Shown here one piece after another: positions 1-9,483 of a DNA stretch of 64,000 nucleotides (position 1 is its first letter; every line of letters starts with the position of its first letter). The position numbers were made by a program, and so were the translations under genes. The notes below the pieces were generated by a model, which was given only the letters and a program-made list of their open reading frames with translations, was not told the origin of the DNA and did not search any database. This DNA comes from Alteromonas hispanica (lineage in GTDB: Bacteria > Pseudomonadota > Gammaproteobacteria > Enterobacterales > Alteromonadaceae), in the NCBI RefSeq assembly GCF_010500915.1, contig NZ_JAAAWP010000014.1, forward strand, positions 1-64,000, read 5' to 3'.

Positions 1-56
1 TCATGGCGTTTAACCTTCATTTGTTTTTGGCGAAAGATCTGATCACCAAACGTCAT
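1..56 (-). CDS. 5' end of an unidentified gene running off the left edge
   Basis: An ATG on the minus strand at position 56 opens a frame (MTFGDQIFRQKQMKVKRH) that is still open at the window edge. A purine-rich ribosome-binding site (AAAGGGA) lies a few bases upstream of the ATG, which is the main reason to believe the start. Only 18 residues are visible, so no family can be assigned. Confidence 0.4.
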   Translation of the reverse strand, partial: MTFGDQIFRQKQMKVKRH

Positions 57-86
57 GAATGTTCCCTTTATTTTTTATCTTACTGA

Positions 87-275
87 ATTTTAGTCATTAT
101 TTGTGGGGATACCTCAGGGTCAGAACCGGATTATGCTGCACTGCTAGACGCCTACGGTGTGAGGCGCACAAACCCAAAATTTTGGGAATACGCCGACAAC
201 ATGCATGAGTACTTTAAACGCAACTACCCCGTCGAGTTTGGCTATCTAGACTTTAATAGGCTAGAAAACAGATAG
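87..275 (+). pseudogene. C-terminal remnant of an unidentified protein
   Basis: A frame opens after a TGA at 84-86 and reads to a TAG at 273-275. It gives about 62 residues including LLDAYGVRRTNPKFWEYA and ending YLDFNRLENR. There is no ATG, GTG or TTG in a sensible initiation position; the only internal ATG would leave 24 residues. The composition looks like real protein, so it is most simply the tail of a gene whose 5' part has been lost. I do not recognise the family. It is convergent with the mscS-type gene, which ends at the next base. Confidence 0.35.
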
Positions 276-1394
276 TTAAAGAATATTCTCTCCCGCCTCT
301 GGGTCTCTTGAGTTGCGTGCCTGTTCTCTAATCTCATGGGCTTCAGAGGTCACATCATCACCTTCAGAGGGGGTTATAGCAGCTGATGATTCTTCATATT
401 CATCGCTGCTTGGCTGTTGAGCACTAATAGACTCTTTCGAGCCATTTAAATTATGTTGAGGTTGTACGTTTTTCACCTCCAAACCTTGAGGAAATATCCG
501 CTCTCTTGCGTCATCTGGCATGCTAATATTGGCATCCATAAAGGCTTGAGTAATATTGCGCATCAGTACTGAGGCCATTTTAAGTACGCTCGTTTCTTCT
601 ACATTTACCCAGAAATAAACCTTCACGTTGTAGGCTGACGCCCCAAGTGTATCAATTAGGATTTGGGGCTCAGGATCTTTTAGTACGTTTTGATGTGCTG
701 CAATAACGTGCTGAGCAATACTCTGGGCTTGCTGAATATCGGCATCGTAACCTACCCCTATAACGAATTTGCCACGCATAAGTGGGTTGGCCGTAAGATT
801 TTTAATAACGCCTTTATAAATTGTGGCATTAGGAATTTGAATATGATTGCCATCGAAATCGACCAAGGTGGTTGCTCTTGCTGTGACCTTTTGAATAATG
901 CCAGTAAACTCGTTTATCTGAACAATATCGCCAATGCGAAACGGGCGCTGTATTGTTAACAGCAAACTTGAAATAAAGTTTTCTGCAATATCCCTAAAGG
1001 CAAAGCCTAGAATAAGCCCTACAACCCCAGTACCACTGACTACAGCAATAGCGAAACCGGTAAGCCCAGCCAGAAATAATAAAAGATAAATACCAAGCAA
1101 TATAAGAACAATACTAATACTTCGCTGAATAACCGAACGCAGAAGTGGTGATGTTGTTGTGCGTGTTACTGGCTTTATGAGCAGTTTTGCAGCATGAGGC
1201 GCGAGAACAATAAACACCGCCATAACAATAATCCCCAATCCTAACCCTGGCAGGCGAAACAAAAAACTCTCCCACAGTTGGGCAAGCAATGATTGAGCAT
1301 TAGACAGACTGGTAATTGCTCCACTCCCGGGATGAGATTGAACCTGGGTAAACACAGTAAAAAACCATTTCATTTGTGACAGCGTTGCAAACAT
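276..1394 (-). CDS. MscS-family small-conductance mechanosensitive channel
   Basis: The protein has 372 residues. Hydrophobic helices lie near residues 45-65 and 85-110. They are followed by the pore-lining TM3-like segment rich in Gly/Ala (AVVSGTGVVGLILGFAFRD) and the MscS beta domain (FRIGDIVQINEFTGIIQKV, then LVDFDGNHIQIPNATIY). This matches the MscS family, inner-membrane channels that release solutes on hypo-osmotic shock. After the conserved C-terminal domain there is a tail of about 70 residues rich in Ser, Glu and Asp with no obvious fold. The start has AAGG a few bases upstream. The gene lies 154 bp behind the RND pump gene in the same direction, so it may be co-transcribed or have its own promoter. 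Confidence 0.9.
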   Translation of the reverse strand: MFATLSQMKWFFTVFTQVQSHPGSGAITSLSNAQSLLAQLWESFLFRLPGLGLGIIVMAVFIVLAPHAAKLLIKPVTRTTTSPLLRSVIQRSISIVLILLGIYLLLFLAGLTGFAIAVVSGTGVVGLILGFAFRDIAENFISSLLLTIQRPFRIGDIVQINEFTGIIQKVTARATTLVDFDGNHIQIPNATIYKGVIKNLTANPLMRGKFVIGVGYDADIQQAQSIAQHVIAAHQNVLKDPEPQILIDTLGASAYNVKVYFWVNVEETSVLKMASVLMRNITQAFMDANISMPDDARERIFPQGLEVKNVQPQHNLNGSKESISAQQPSSDEYEESSAAITPSEGDDVTSEAHEIREQARNSRDPEAGENIL

Positions 1395-1548
1395 AACCTT
1401 AATCCTTGGTGTATTGCCTGCTAAAAAACAGCGGCATTGTGAAGAGTTAAGCGCTGCATCAGCTTTTTATGCAGCACCAGTGAAAAGTGACACGGCGAAA
1501 TTGACGCAGCGAAATTGGCGTAGCCACATTCACAGAGCAACATTACCC

Positions 1549-4500
1549 CTACTTGTCGCTGCCCCCGGCTTTATCGGCAAACTTTCGCACCCAAAAGAAT
1601 AAAAAGGGCGCAAAAAACACAACGCAAACCGTGGTCATAGAAATACCGCCAAGCACGCCTATGCTTATAGCATTTTGTGCGCCAGAACCTGGCCCTGAAG
1701 CAAATGCCAATGGCATCACCCCTAAGATAAAAGTCAACGATGTCATAATAATAGGGCGAAAGCGTTGTTTTGCGGCGTCAAGTGCGGCATCAAATGCGTT
1801 AGCGCCTTCTTTGTAATTGCGCTGTGCAAACTCCACAATCAATATTGCATTTTTGGCAGCTAGCCCCATGGTCATTAGCAAGCCTACCTGAAAGTAAACA
1901 TCGTTTGACTGCCCCGTTAACCACGTCGCCAACACAGCTCCACAAATACCAAGGGGCACCACCAGTATGATAGCCAGCGGAATGGCCAAACTTTCATATA
2001 GCGCAGCCAATATCATAAACACAACAGCAACGGTAATACTGTAAAGCAGTAACGTTTGGTTACCACTTTCCTTTTCTTCATATGACAGACCAGTCCAAGC
2101 AATATCGAAACCATCGGGCAGTGACTGGGCAATACGCTCTAGCTCTGCCAGCGCTTGCCCCGAACTTACCCCAGGAGGTGTTGAGCCCTGTATTTCTCTA
2201 GACGCGATGCCATTAAAGCGAGTGAGCTTTGAAGGCCCGAAAGACCAATTACCAGCTGCTATTTGACTAAGCTTTACCATAGTTCCGGCACTGTTGCGTA
2301 CATACCAATCATCTATGTCTTTTGGCAGCATGCGATATTGCTGCTCGGCCTGAACGTAAACCCGTTTTATCCGACCACTATCAATAAAGTCATTAACGTA
2401 ACGACCTCCTAAAGCAACGCTTAGGGTTTGATTGACCGTTGAAATTGGCACTCCAAGTGCGAGGGCCTTCGGAGTATCTATATCTAAATTATATTGCGGA
2501 TTATCAGCCAGACCATTAAAGCGCACTTGAGTTAGCATTGGGCTGCTATTCGCTTCTGATAATAGCTGCTGAGTAGCCTTTTTCATCGCCTCATGCCCTG
2601 CCCCTTCGCGATCTATTAGCTGAAGTTGAAACCCACTTGCATTCCCTAATGCACTAACAGGAGGCGGAACGAGAGGAATAATCATGGCATCTTTCACTGG
2701 CGCCAGCGCTTTCGCCGCTTTCTGCTTAATATTGAAAACACTGTTTGCTTCGCCACGCTGCTCCCAGTCTTTCATCTTAACAAACGCTATTCCCACGTTT
2801 TGCGCTTGGCCTGCAAAGCTAAAGCCCGCTGCCGTGAATAGCCCGTCTACAGCACCGTTGCTGCCGTCCAAATAAAAGTCTTCAACTTTAGCCATTTTTT
2901 CTCGTGTTTGTTGAAGAGTTGAACCAGGTGGACCGGTTACCAAAGTGAACATTCTACCTTGGTCTTCTTGCGGTAAAAATGATGTTGGTATGCGTAAAAA
3001 GATCCATGCACCTGCAGCAACAAGTAGAACGAACACCCCAGGCAATATCAGCTTATTGTTGATTAACTTTTCTAGTAGCTGGCCTTGCGCATTTTTGACA
3101 CCATCGAACCCTTTGTTGAACTTATGTAGCAAGCCGCCCTGTTTCTTTTTATCACTAGACTGCAAGAACAGCCCGCATAGCGAGGGGGAAAGCGTAAGCG
3201 CAATAAACAAGGAAATCCCCATAGCGACAGATATTGTAATAGCGAACTGTCGATAAATAACGCCCACCGAGCCACTGAATAACGCCATGGGTAAAAATAC
3301 CGCCCAAATAACAACGGTTGTGCCAACCAAAGCCGATGATATTTCAGCCATGGCTTTTTTCACGGCTTCTTTAGGGGTGAGTTCGCTGTCTTCCTCCAGC
3401 TTTCTTTCCGCATTTTCAGTAACCACAATGGCATCATCTACCAACATGCCTATAGCAAGCACCAACGCAAACATAGTAAGCACATTGATTGAGTAACCAA
3501 ATAACAGCAGAAAACTTAGGGTGCCGAGCAAAACGATGGGAATGGCTACCGCAGGAATAAGAGTAGCCCGAAAGGTTTGCAAAAAGATATAAATCACCAG
3601 CACCACCAGCACTACGGCAATACCCAGGGTTTCTAATACGTTAAAAATTGAGGCTCGGATAAAAGGCGAGGTATCTACTGGGTAGGCTATTTCCAGGTCT
3701 TCAGGAATAATTGTTTTAAATTCATCAATTCGTGCTTTTAGCGCTTCTATAGTGGCAAGCGCATTGGCTGAAGGCGATAATTCTATGGCAATACCCGACG
3801 CAGGTTTTCGATTCCAACGCCCAAGTACGCGGTAGCTTTCTGCTCCCACCTCAACGCGAGCAACGTCACCTAAAGTTAAATTTGCCCCACTTGTGTTTGA
3901 ACGAAGCAAAATTTGTTTAAACTCCTCAGGGGTAGTAAGTAACGATTGCGCCGTAATGGTAGCATTAAGTTGTTGCCCTTCAACGGAAGGTGCGCCACCT
4001 ATTTCACCGGTCGCTAACTGCACGTTTTGCTGTTCTATGGCATCAATGACATCAAGCGCGGTGATGTTGTAATTATTCATGGCATTGGGATTAAGCCATA
4101 TCCGCATGGCATGTTCTGGGCCAAAGGTTTGTATTTGCCCAACGCCATTAATTCGGCTTAGCGGTTCTTCAAGATTAGAAACCAAAAAATCTGAAATTTC
4201 ATTGCGATTCATTTTTCCGCTTTTGGAAAAGAAACTTACTAGCAGTGCATAGCTGTTGCCCGCCTTCTCAACCGACACGCCCAATTGCTGCACAATAGGA
4301 GGTAAGGCAGACTGAGCCTGAGACACTTTATTTTGAGTTTGAACCTGTGCAATGTCTGGGTCTGTGCCGGGTTCGAAGGTAAGTGTAATTGACGCAGTTC
4401 CGGCTGATGAACTTTGCGACTGAATGTAGCGCAAGTTATCTATGCCAGTAAGACTTTTTTCAATAACCTGGGTAACGGTTACTTCCAGCGTTTCAGCCGA

Positions 4501-4659
4501 GGCCCTCGGATAGTTTGCTGAAATAGATACTTTGGGCGGTGCAATGTTCGGATATTGTTCAAGGGGTAAGCTGAGCATTGAAAATACTCCGCTACCCATA
4601 ATCAATAGCGCGATAACACAGGTAAATATGGGGCGATTAATAAAGAAGCGTGAAAACAT
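1549..4659 (-). CDS. RND (HAE1/AcrB-type) efflux pump, inner-membrane transporter
   Basis: At 1036 residues this is the usual length for AcrB/MexB-type proton-driven multidrug transporters. The N-terminus (MFSRFFINRPIFTCVIALL) is the typical HAE1 first helix. TM4 carries the proton-relay Asp pair (LVLAIGMLVDDAIVVTENAE), and the family's two-fold repeat of a large periplasmic domain plus six helices is visible. The start is 2 bp after the stop of the adaptor gene upstream, so the two form an operon encoding the inner-membrane and periplasmic parts of a tripartite pump. No outer-membrane TolC-type gene and no TetR repressor lies beside them, so the third part must come from elsewhere. Substrates cannot be read from the sequence. 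Confidence 0.95.
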   Translation of the reverse strand: MFSRFFINRPIFTCVIALLIMGSGVFSMLSLPLEQYPNIAPPKVSISANYPRASAETLEVTVTQVIEKSLTGIDNLRYIQSQSSSAGTASITLTFEPGTDPDIAQVQTQNKVSQAQSALPPIVQQLGVSVEKAGNSYALLVSFFSKSGKMNRNEISDFLVSNLEEPLSRINGVGQIQTFGPEHAMRIWLNPNAMNNYNITALDVIDAIEQQNVQLATGEIGGAPSVEGQQLNATITAQSLLTTPEEFKQILLRSNTSGANLTLGDVARVEVGAESYRVLGRWNRKPASGIAIELSPSANALATIEALKARIDEFKTIIPEDLEIAYPVDTSPFIRASIFNVLETLGIAVVLVVLVIYIFLQTFRATLIPAVAIPIVLLGTLSFLLLFGYSINVLTMFALVLAIGMLVDDAIVVTENAERKLEEDSELTPKEAVKKAMAEISSALVGTTVVIWAVFLPMALFSGSVGVIYRQFAITISVAMGISLFIALTLSPSLCGLFLQSSDKKKQGGLLHKFNKGFDGVKNAQGQLLEKLINNKLILPGVFVLLVAAGAWIFLRIPTSFLPQEDQGRMFTLVTGPPGSTLQQTREKMAKVEDFYLDGSNGAVDGLFTAAGFSFAGQAQNVGIAFVKMKDWEQRGEANSVFNIKQKAAKALAPVKDAMIIPLVPPPVSALGNASGFQLQLIDREGAGHEAMKKATQQLLSEANSSPMLTQVRFNGLADNPQYNLDIDTPKALALGVPISTVNQTLSVALGGRYVNDFIDSGRIKRVYVQAEQQYRMLPKDIDDWYVRNSAGTMVKLSQIAAGNWSFGPSKLTRFNGIASREIQGSTPPGVSSGQALAELERIAQSLPDGFDIAWTGLSYEEKESGNQTLLLYSITVAVVFMILAALYESLAIPLAIILVVPLGICGAVLATWLTGQSNDVYFQVGLLMTMGLAAKNAILIVEFAQRNYKEGANAFDAALDAAKQRFRPIIMTSLTFILGVMPLAFASGPGSGAQNAISIGVLGGISMTTVCVVFFAPFLFFWVRKFADKAGGSDK

Positions 4660-4661
4660 AA

Positions 4662-5909
4662 TTAGTCCTGCTCCCCATTCGTTCCTTTTTTACCCTGCAT
4701 TTCGGTTTTTTGGCCTTGCGTTTCTTCTTGCCTTTTTGCATTGAGACGTTCCGGTTTTACCGGCTGGCCCTCTTGAAGCATCATAGTGCCTTCAACAATA
4801 AGCCGATCCCCCTCATTCAACCCCTTTTTTACTATCCATTTGTTTTCAAATGCGCTACCAGTAGTAACTTCTCGCTTACGCGCTTTAGCATCGCTATCTA
4901 TCAACCAAACGTGCTTAGCGCCTTTTGCGCTCATTTTTACGCTTTTTTGAGGAACAATAACAACCTTGTTAGCCCTGTCGTCTTGAATTGCACCACGGAC
5001 AAAAAGCCCAGGGAGCAATACGTTATCGGGGTTTGGAAATACGGCACGCAGCCTAATAGTACCAGTTTGATTATCTACCGCTAAATCTGCTGCCTGAAGC
5101 TTTCCCTCATGTGCATAGGGCTCATCCGAGCCTAAAAATAATGTTACGGTTTCGTTGCCTTCATTTTCTCTGATTCCAGATTTAATAAGCTGTGTGTACA
5201 TCTGTTGCTGATCGTTTGCCGACAAAGACAAGTCGACATAAACAGGATCTAGTTGTCGAATAGTGGCAAGTGGCTGTTCCTGCTGCTGCGAAACCAGTGC
5301 GCCCTTTGTTACGCTAGAGGGGCTGATAAAACCAGTTATGGGTGCGTACACTTTGGTGTAAGCTAAATTTATTCTGGCTGTTTTCAGTTGCGCCTGCGCT
5401 TGTGCAAGCGAGGCTTCGGCCTGAGTTAACTCTGTTTCTGCATCGTCAAACGCTTGCTGGCTGAGAACGTCTGAGGCCGCTAAACTATCGTAGCGATTCA
5501 CCACCGATTGGGCGTTTTCCACCCTTGCCTGCGCATTGTTGTAACTTGCTTGCGCCGACTCAAAATCAGCTTGATACCGATTAGGCTCTATTTGATAGAG
5601 CTGCTCGCCCTCTTCTACTATGGAGCCTTCTGTGAACATGCGCTTTTGTACAATACCACTTACCTGCGGTCTTACTTCAGCCACTTGAAATGGAACAACT
5701 CGGCCTGGAATCTTATTAACAATGGGCGTTGATTGAAAAGAAACCTCAATATAGCCCACTGGAGCAGCAGGTGCGCTTTTAGAACTTTCACTCGATGAGG
5801 TATTGGATGAAGATGGCTTTGACGATTTTTTATCGTCACTACAACCCTGTACCAAAAACAGAAGAGAAAGCGATATTACTACCGCTACAACACTGACACG
5901 TTTATTCAT
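4662..5909 (-). CDS. RND efflux pump periplasmic adaptor (AcrA/MexA-type lipoprotein)
   Basis: This is a membrane-fusion protein of 415 residues. I place the start at the ATG at 5909 rather than an in-frame ATG 30 bp upstream. It gives a compact lipoprotein signal (MNKRVSVVAVVISLSLLFLV then QGC lipobox) and has GGA just upstream. The mature protein shows the biotinyl-lipoyl-like half domain (GRVVPFQVAEVRPQVSGIV), an alpha-helical hairpin rich in Ala and Gln near residues 100-180, the second lipoyl half (INLAYTKVYAPITGFI), and a beta-barrel and membrane-proximal domain. The C-terminal tail is Lys/Gln-rich. It bridges the RND transporter encoded immediately downstream to an outer-membrane channel. 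Confidence 0.93.
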   Translation of the reverse strand: MNKRVSVVAVVISLSLLFLVQGCSDDKKSSKPSSSNTSSSESSKSAPAAPVGYIEVSFQSTPIVNKIPGRVVPFQVAEVRPQVSGIVQKRMFTEGSIVEEGEQLYQIEPNRYQADFESAQASYNNAQARVENAQSVVNRYDSLAASDVLSQQAFDDAETELTQAEASLAQAQAQLKTARINLAYTKVYAPITGFISPSSVTKGALVSQQQEQPLATIRQLDPVYVDLSLSANDQQQMYTQLIKSGIRENEGNETVTLFLGSDEPYAHEGKLQAADLAVDNQTGTIRLRAVFPNPDNVLLPGLFVRGAIQDDRANKVVIVPQKSVKMSAKGAKHVWLIDSDAKARKREVTTGSAFENKWIVKKGLNEGDRLIVEGTMMLQEGQPVKPERLNAKRQEETQGQKTEMQGKKGTNGEQD

Positions 5910-6169
5910 TTTTCCATGCTCTTTATTTGATGATATCAAAAGGACGAAGACGTTTAATCCATTAGGTTGTTTATCGCGTCAGCGAAAATAATCTATCGCG
6001 ATGTTTTGGGAATAATAGGCAGATAACAACCAAAACTCGCAAATTGCTACGAATTCCAAAGGCAATAAAGATCAAACTAAATATGCGGCACTCTGATCTT
6101 TTACCCATTCAGTAGTCTAACTATGGTTGTAAAAATAAATTCAAAAGCCTGCAATTTAGCAATCAGATT

Positions 6170-7528
6170 GTGAGGAAAATAAACCTGAATAGTGCAAATA
6201 AAAAAATTAATAACTCTGTATTTTCAAAGTCACCTACTGTGTTACTTGTGTATGGCTATTTATTTTTTCTGGTAATCGCATTTTTGCTTCTCAACCTGCC
6301 TTTCGCAAAAACGGCGCAGATAGATTGGCTAGACACACTGTTTATGGCCACCTCAGCGGTTTCCACTACAGGACTTATCACAGCTCAACCTGGCTCAGAT
6401 TATTCCTTTTTTGGGCAGCTAGTAATATTGTTAATTATTCAGATAGGCGGTATTGGATATATGACATTTGGCTCGTTCATCCTCATTGCGTTAAAAGCGA
6501 AAATGTCGAAAGATTCCCTTAAAAAAGGCTTACAGGTAAACAAAAGAGAATTTGCGTTCCCAAAAGAATTTAAGCCAAGTGAATTTGTAAAAAAGGTAAT
6601 TCTTTTTACTCTTATCGTAGAATTTACTGGCGCTTTATTTCTGTCTTATATATTTATTCAAAGCGGTGAGAATATGCCGATTTGGTCGGCTATTTTTCAC
6701 AGCGTAAGCGCATTTTGCACTGCCGGATTTAGCCTTATGACAAATAGTTTTCAATACTATCGGGGTGATTTGGCAGTGAATGCCATTATCTCTACTCTGT
6801 CTTTACTCGGTGCCATAGGCTTTATCGTGATGGTAGATGTTTGGAACGTAGTTAAATCGCCCAAGCGCTCCCCTCAATTTTCCACAACAATTATTTTAAA
6901 AGTTACAATAGTACTGCTCATGTTAGGCACTGTTTTCATCGCCCTCACGGACCCCACATTAAACAACTTATCTTGGTCTGAGCGTTGGATGACCGCATTT
7001 TTTCAAACTATGACGGCTAGCACCACTGTAGGGTTTAATACCTACAATGTCGCCGAATTAAATATTGCCTCGGTTTTCTTGTTATATTTTTTGATGTTGT
7101 TCGGCGCGTCGCCCTCAGGAACTGGCGGTGGTTTGAAATCGACAACACTGGCTGCACTTTTCGCTATCGTGCGTAGCACGCTGAAAAGGCGAGAATGGAT
7201 AAGTTTTGATGGTAAAAAACTGCCTATAGACAAGCTTCAGGTGGCGGCGAGCAGCTTTATTTTCGCTACAGGTATTCTTTTTATCGCCATTCTCATTTTA
7301 CTCGTGACTGAGAGTGCACCAATGAGTTGGATCATATTTGAAGCTCTTTCTGCACTTGGTACCGTTGGCCTCAGTATGGGGCTAACCACGGAACTGAGTT
7401 CAACAGGTAAATTCGTTATTATGATTTTGATGTTTATGGGCAGAGTAGGTATTTTGACGTTTGGTATATTCTTGTCGCTCAAAGAAGATGATAAAGAGAG
7501 CGAGAACGAAGAAGAATTGATGCTATGA
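6170..7528 (+). CDS. TrkH/KtrB-family potassium uptake transporter, membrane subunit
   Basis: The protein has 452 residues, closer to KtrB (about 450) than to TrkH (about 480). Four pore-loop repeats with the selectivity-filter glycine are visible: TSAVSTTGL, SAFCTAGFSLM, TASTTVGFNTYN and SALGTVGLSMGL. Each is followed by a hydrophobic helix. The family moves K+ across the inner membrane, in KtrB's case coupled to Na+. KtrB normally works with the cytosolic KtrA (RCK/NAD-binding) subunit, but no such gene is adjacent here. The start is a GTG with no strong ribosome-binding site, so the N-terminus is uncertain by a few residues. The gene converges on the AbiEii-type gene. Confidence 0.88.
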   Translation: MRKINLNSANKKINNSVFSKSPTVLLVYGYLFFLVIAFLLLNLPFAKTAQIDWLDTLFMATSAVSTTGLITAQPGSDYSFFGQLVILLIIQIGGIGYMTFGSFILIALKAKMSKDSLKKGLQVNKREFAFPKEFKPSEFVKKVILFTLIVEFTGALFLSYIFIQSGENMPIWSAIFHSVSAFCTAGFSLMTNSFQYYRGDLAVNAIISTLSLLGAIGFIVMVDVWNVVKSPKRSPQFSTTIILKVTIVLLMLGTVFIALTDPTLNNLSWSERWMTAFFQTMTASTTVGFNTYNVAELNIASVFLLYFLMLFGASPSGTGGGLKSTTLAALFAIVRSTLKRREWISFDGKKLPIDKLQVAASSFIFATGILFIAILILLVTESAPMSWIIFEALSALGTVGLSMGLTTELSSTGKFVIMILMFMGRVGILTFGIFLSLKEDDKESENEEELML

Positions 7529-7568
7529 CTGTGTTTGAACCAAAGCCAGTAAAGCAATTATTACCTAA

Positions 7569-8537
7569 CTAATTTTTGCTTAATCCAACATAATCCAATA
7601 CTTCATTGGCCAATTTGGTGAATACCGCTAACGCATTGTCCCAATTCACTGGGCTTTCTGCATAAACCATTGGACTCACGTAGCTGTTGTACCTTTCCTC
7701 AAACTTGGGATCATCAGTCAGTAGTTGTAACCCGAAACACAACTCTTCGATGGGAGATTCAACCATTTGTGGATGCTGATTACCGAAACGTTCAACATCT
7801 AATTCAATGGCGATTGTCACTACTTTGCTAAGCGATTCTATATTTGCTGGTTGAGCCTTTTGGATATGGTACGTGTCGTAGATATGCCTGATTAGTGTTT
7901 CGTCGTCATCACGTTCATGATTTCTGGCGACGCTTGCCGTTCTGCGCATCATTGATAACAGTTTTTCAGCTTGAGTCTCTAAGATTGCAGCGCATGCCAT
8001 GTTTTTTATTTCGATATCAGATTTGAGGACTTCGGCATAGATAGATTGAATGCTTTTAGATTCAGCTTCATCTAAGAGAACTGATTCGATGAATTCCAAC
8101 TTAATAAAAGGTCGCAGGCAAGGTGCTTGCTGGTATGCTTGAGGATAACGAATATCAAAACTGAAGTAGCGATATTCATCGCTTACAGTAGCTTGTTCTT
8201 CAATGGAAAAGGTGCTGCTCTCTGTTATCAAAAACTCAATATGCTGCTTAACCGCTTTACGAGCCTTTCGCCTAGCGTTTCGTGATGTTAGATTATTAAG
8301 TGCCTTTTTGGGAACCAGCTTAATATCGATATCTTCCGACATGCGATACGTTTTGAAGGCAGACTTAGCAAGTGCAGTGCCGCCCGTGAATACCAACTGG
8401 TGGTGTTCGAATTCGATTATCGATAGGTGCTTTAATAGTTGGACAACATAGTAGTCCTTTTCGACAATTGCCGGGTTGCCTAGCCCTATGGCGTCGGCAA
8501 CATCGACAAATAGCGAGCTATCGAGCTTCGTTGACAC
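7569..8537 (-). CDS. AbiEii/AbiGii-family nucleotidyltransferase toxin
   Basis: The protein has 322 residues. Near residues 50-75 it carries the defining motif of the family, VFTGGTALAKSAFKTYRMSE followed by DIDIK. These are the GG(S/T)xLxK and DxD elements of the nucleotidyltransferase fold. AbiEii proteins are the toxin half of type IV AbiE toxin-antitoxin and phage-abortive-infection systems. The start overlaps the end of the upstream antitoxin-like gene by 20 bp, which indicates translational coupling. The pair sits next to a tRNA gene, a common place for defence genes. Family assignment is firm; phage defence activity is inferred. Confidence 0.88.
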   Translation of the reverse strand: MSTKLDSSLFVDVADAIGLGNPAIVEKDYYVVQLLKHLSIIEFEHHQLVFTGGTALAKSAFKTYRMSEDIDIKLVPKKALNNLTSRNARRKARKAVKQHIEFLITESSTFSIEEQATVSDEYRYFSFDIRYPQAYQQAPCLRPFIKLEFIESVLLDEAESKSIQSIYAEVLKSDIEIKNMACAAILETQAEKLLSMMRRTASVARNHERDDDETLIRHIYDTYHIQKAQPANIESLSKVVTIAIELDVERFGNQHPQMVESPIEELCFGLQLLTDDPKFEERYNSYVSPMVYAESPVNWDNALAVFTKLANEVLDYVGLSKN

Positions 8538-8922
8538 GCTGCTTACCTACGGTAATTTTACGGGTAAAGCGTGGATCGGTTGGAACAATTTTAACACTAG
8601 CTGGAATTTGCGTACTCTGGCCTGAAAAGTTCATGTTCGACAAATCATCGAACTTGTAGTCTACATCTAATCTTTCCATAGCTTCTATTAGTACACCATC
8701 AGCACCCGCAGCATTATCCGGCATTAATTTACCTGTAATGCGATTGACTCTGGCACGGGCATAAAGCCCGTAACCTATCTTCATCAACAAGCCTTCACGA
8801 GCAAGATTTCTAAGGCCTCGACCTACTTGGTCGTAGTCAGCTATATCTTTAAAATCAGAGCGCAAAAAAACAGAACGCTTAGAACGCTTGACTCTTGTCT
8901 TTATTCTGTCTTGTATCGTCAT
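8518..8922 (-). CDS. AbiEi-type / DUF6088 antitoxin and transcriptional regulator
   Basis: The protein has 134 residues from the ATG at 8922, chosen because a strong GGGGG-type ribosome-binding site lies just upstream; an in-frame ATG 18 bp earlier would place that site inside the gene. The N-terminal half looks like a winged helix (FLRSDFKDIADYDQVGRGLR, then LAREGLLMKIGYGLYAR), as in AbiEi-type and DUF6088 proteins. In AbiE systems the antitoxin binds DNA upstream and represses its own operon, and the repeats at 8957-9018 are good candidates for that site. The protein is shorter than classical AbiEi, so DUF6088 is the better family label. Confidence 0.8.
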   Translation of the reverse strand: MTIQDRIKTRVKRSKRSVFLRSDFKDIADYDQVGRGLRNLAREGLLMKIGYGLYARARVNRITGKLMPDNAAGADGVLIEAMERLDVDYKFDDLSNMNFSGQSTQIPASVKIVPTDPRFTRKITVGKQRVNEAR

Positions 8923-8949
8923 CTGCCACCCCCTATGCATATTGACTAT

Positions 8950-9018
8950 ATAATAGGCAAAAATACGACATTTTTCAACCGCAAAAATACGACACTAAGA
9001 TGACGCAAAAACACGACA
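8950..9018 (-). promoter_or_regulatory. abiE promoter with three 24-bp-spaced direct-repeat operators
   Basis: On the plus strand GCAAAAATACGACA occurs at 8957-8970 and 8981-8994, and GCAAAAACACGACA at 9005-9018. The three starts are exactly 24 bp apart. Read on the minus strand, a -35 element TTGAAA (8973-8978) and a -10 element TATTAT (8950-8955) are separated by 17 bp. The first repeat falls inside that spacer and the other two lie upstream. This is the geometry expected for autorepression by the AbiEi-type product; binding itself is inferred. Confidence 0.65.
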
Positions 9019-9483
9019 CAAAAATAAAATAATTAACAATTAAAATAAATAGTTATGTGATTCCAAATACAGAAAATATATCACAGCGCAGACGGATGAA
9101 ATCGCATGTACGTCTCATTCAACTTGCTCTGCACAATATGCGTGTATAAGTGCGCAGTAGAAAGGGCTAGATATGCCTGAATCTGGCGAGGGTTAGCACC
9201 ATTGCTAAGCATTTGTGTTGCGGCTCAATGACGCAACACTCTATAGTGAGGGACTAAAAGCCGTATGCATACAAAGTTACTAAGCTGAAATTTATCAATT
9301 ATTGCGCTCCGACTTTTGGCGCTTTTTACTATTTTTCAATCAGCCCTTTGTGGAAGATTATTTAACACCAAAGATTTTATTAACATGGATCTGAATTAAC
9401 AGGAGTTTTTAAGCGGGTAGATTGCAGTAAGTACACAAACTGAATTTTAGAACTTGGGGTATCGCTGAAAGCGAGGAAGAAGT
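9019..9483. other. gene-poor intergenic stretch between the abiE operon and tRNA-Pro
   Basis: About 465 bp, AT-rich on the abiE side. I see no frame with a credible start and ribosome-binding site, no integrase remnant, and no second copy of the tRNA 3' end that would mark an attachment site. Confidence 0.5.

Noticed and set aside
8923-9483. Integrated element with attachment-site duplication of tRNA-Pro
   Set aside because: No second copy of the tRNA 3' end and no integrase could be found between the ktrB-type gene and the tRNA.
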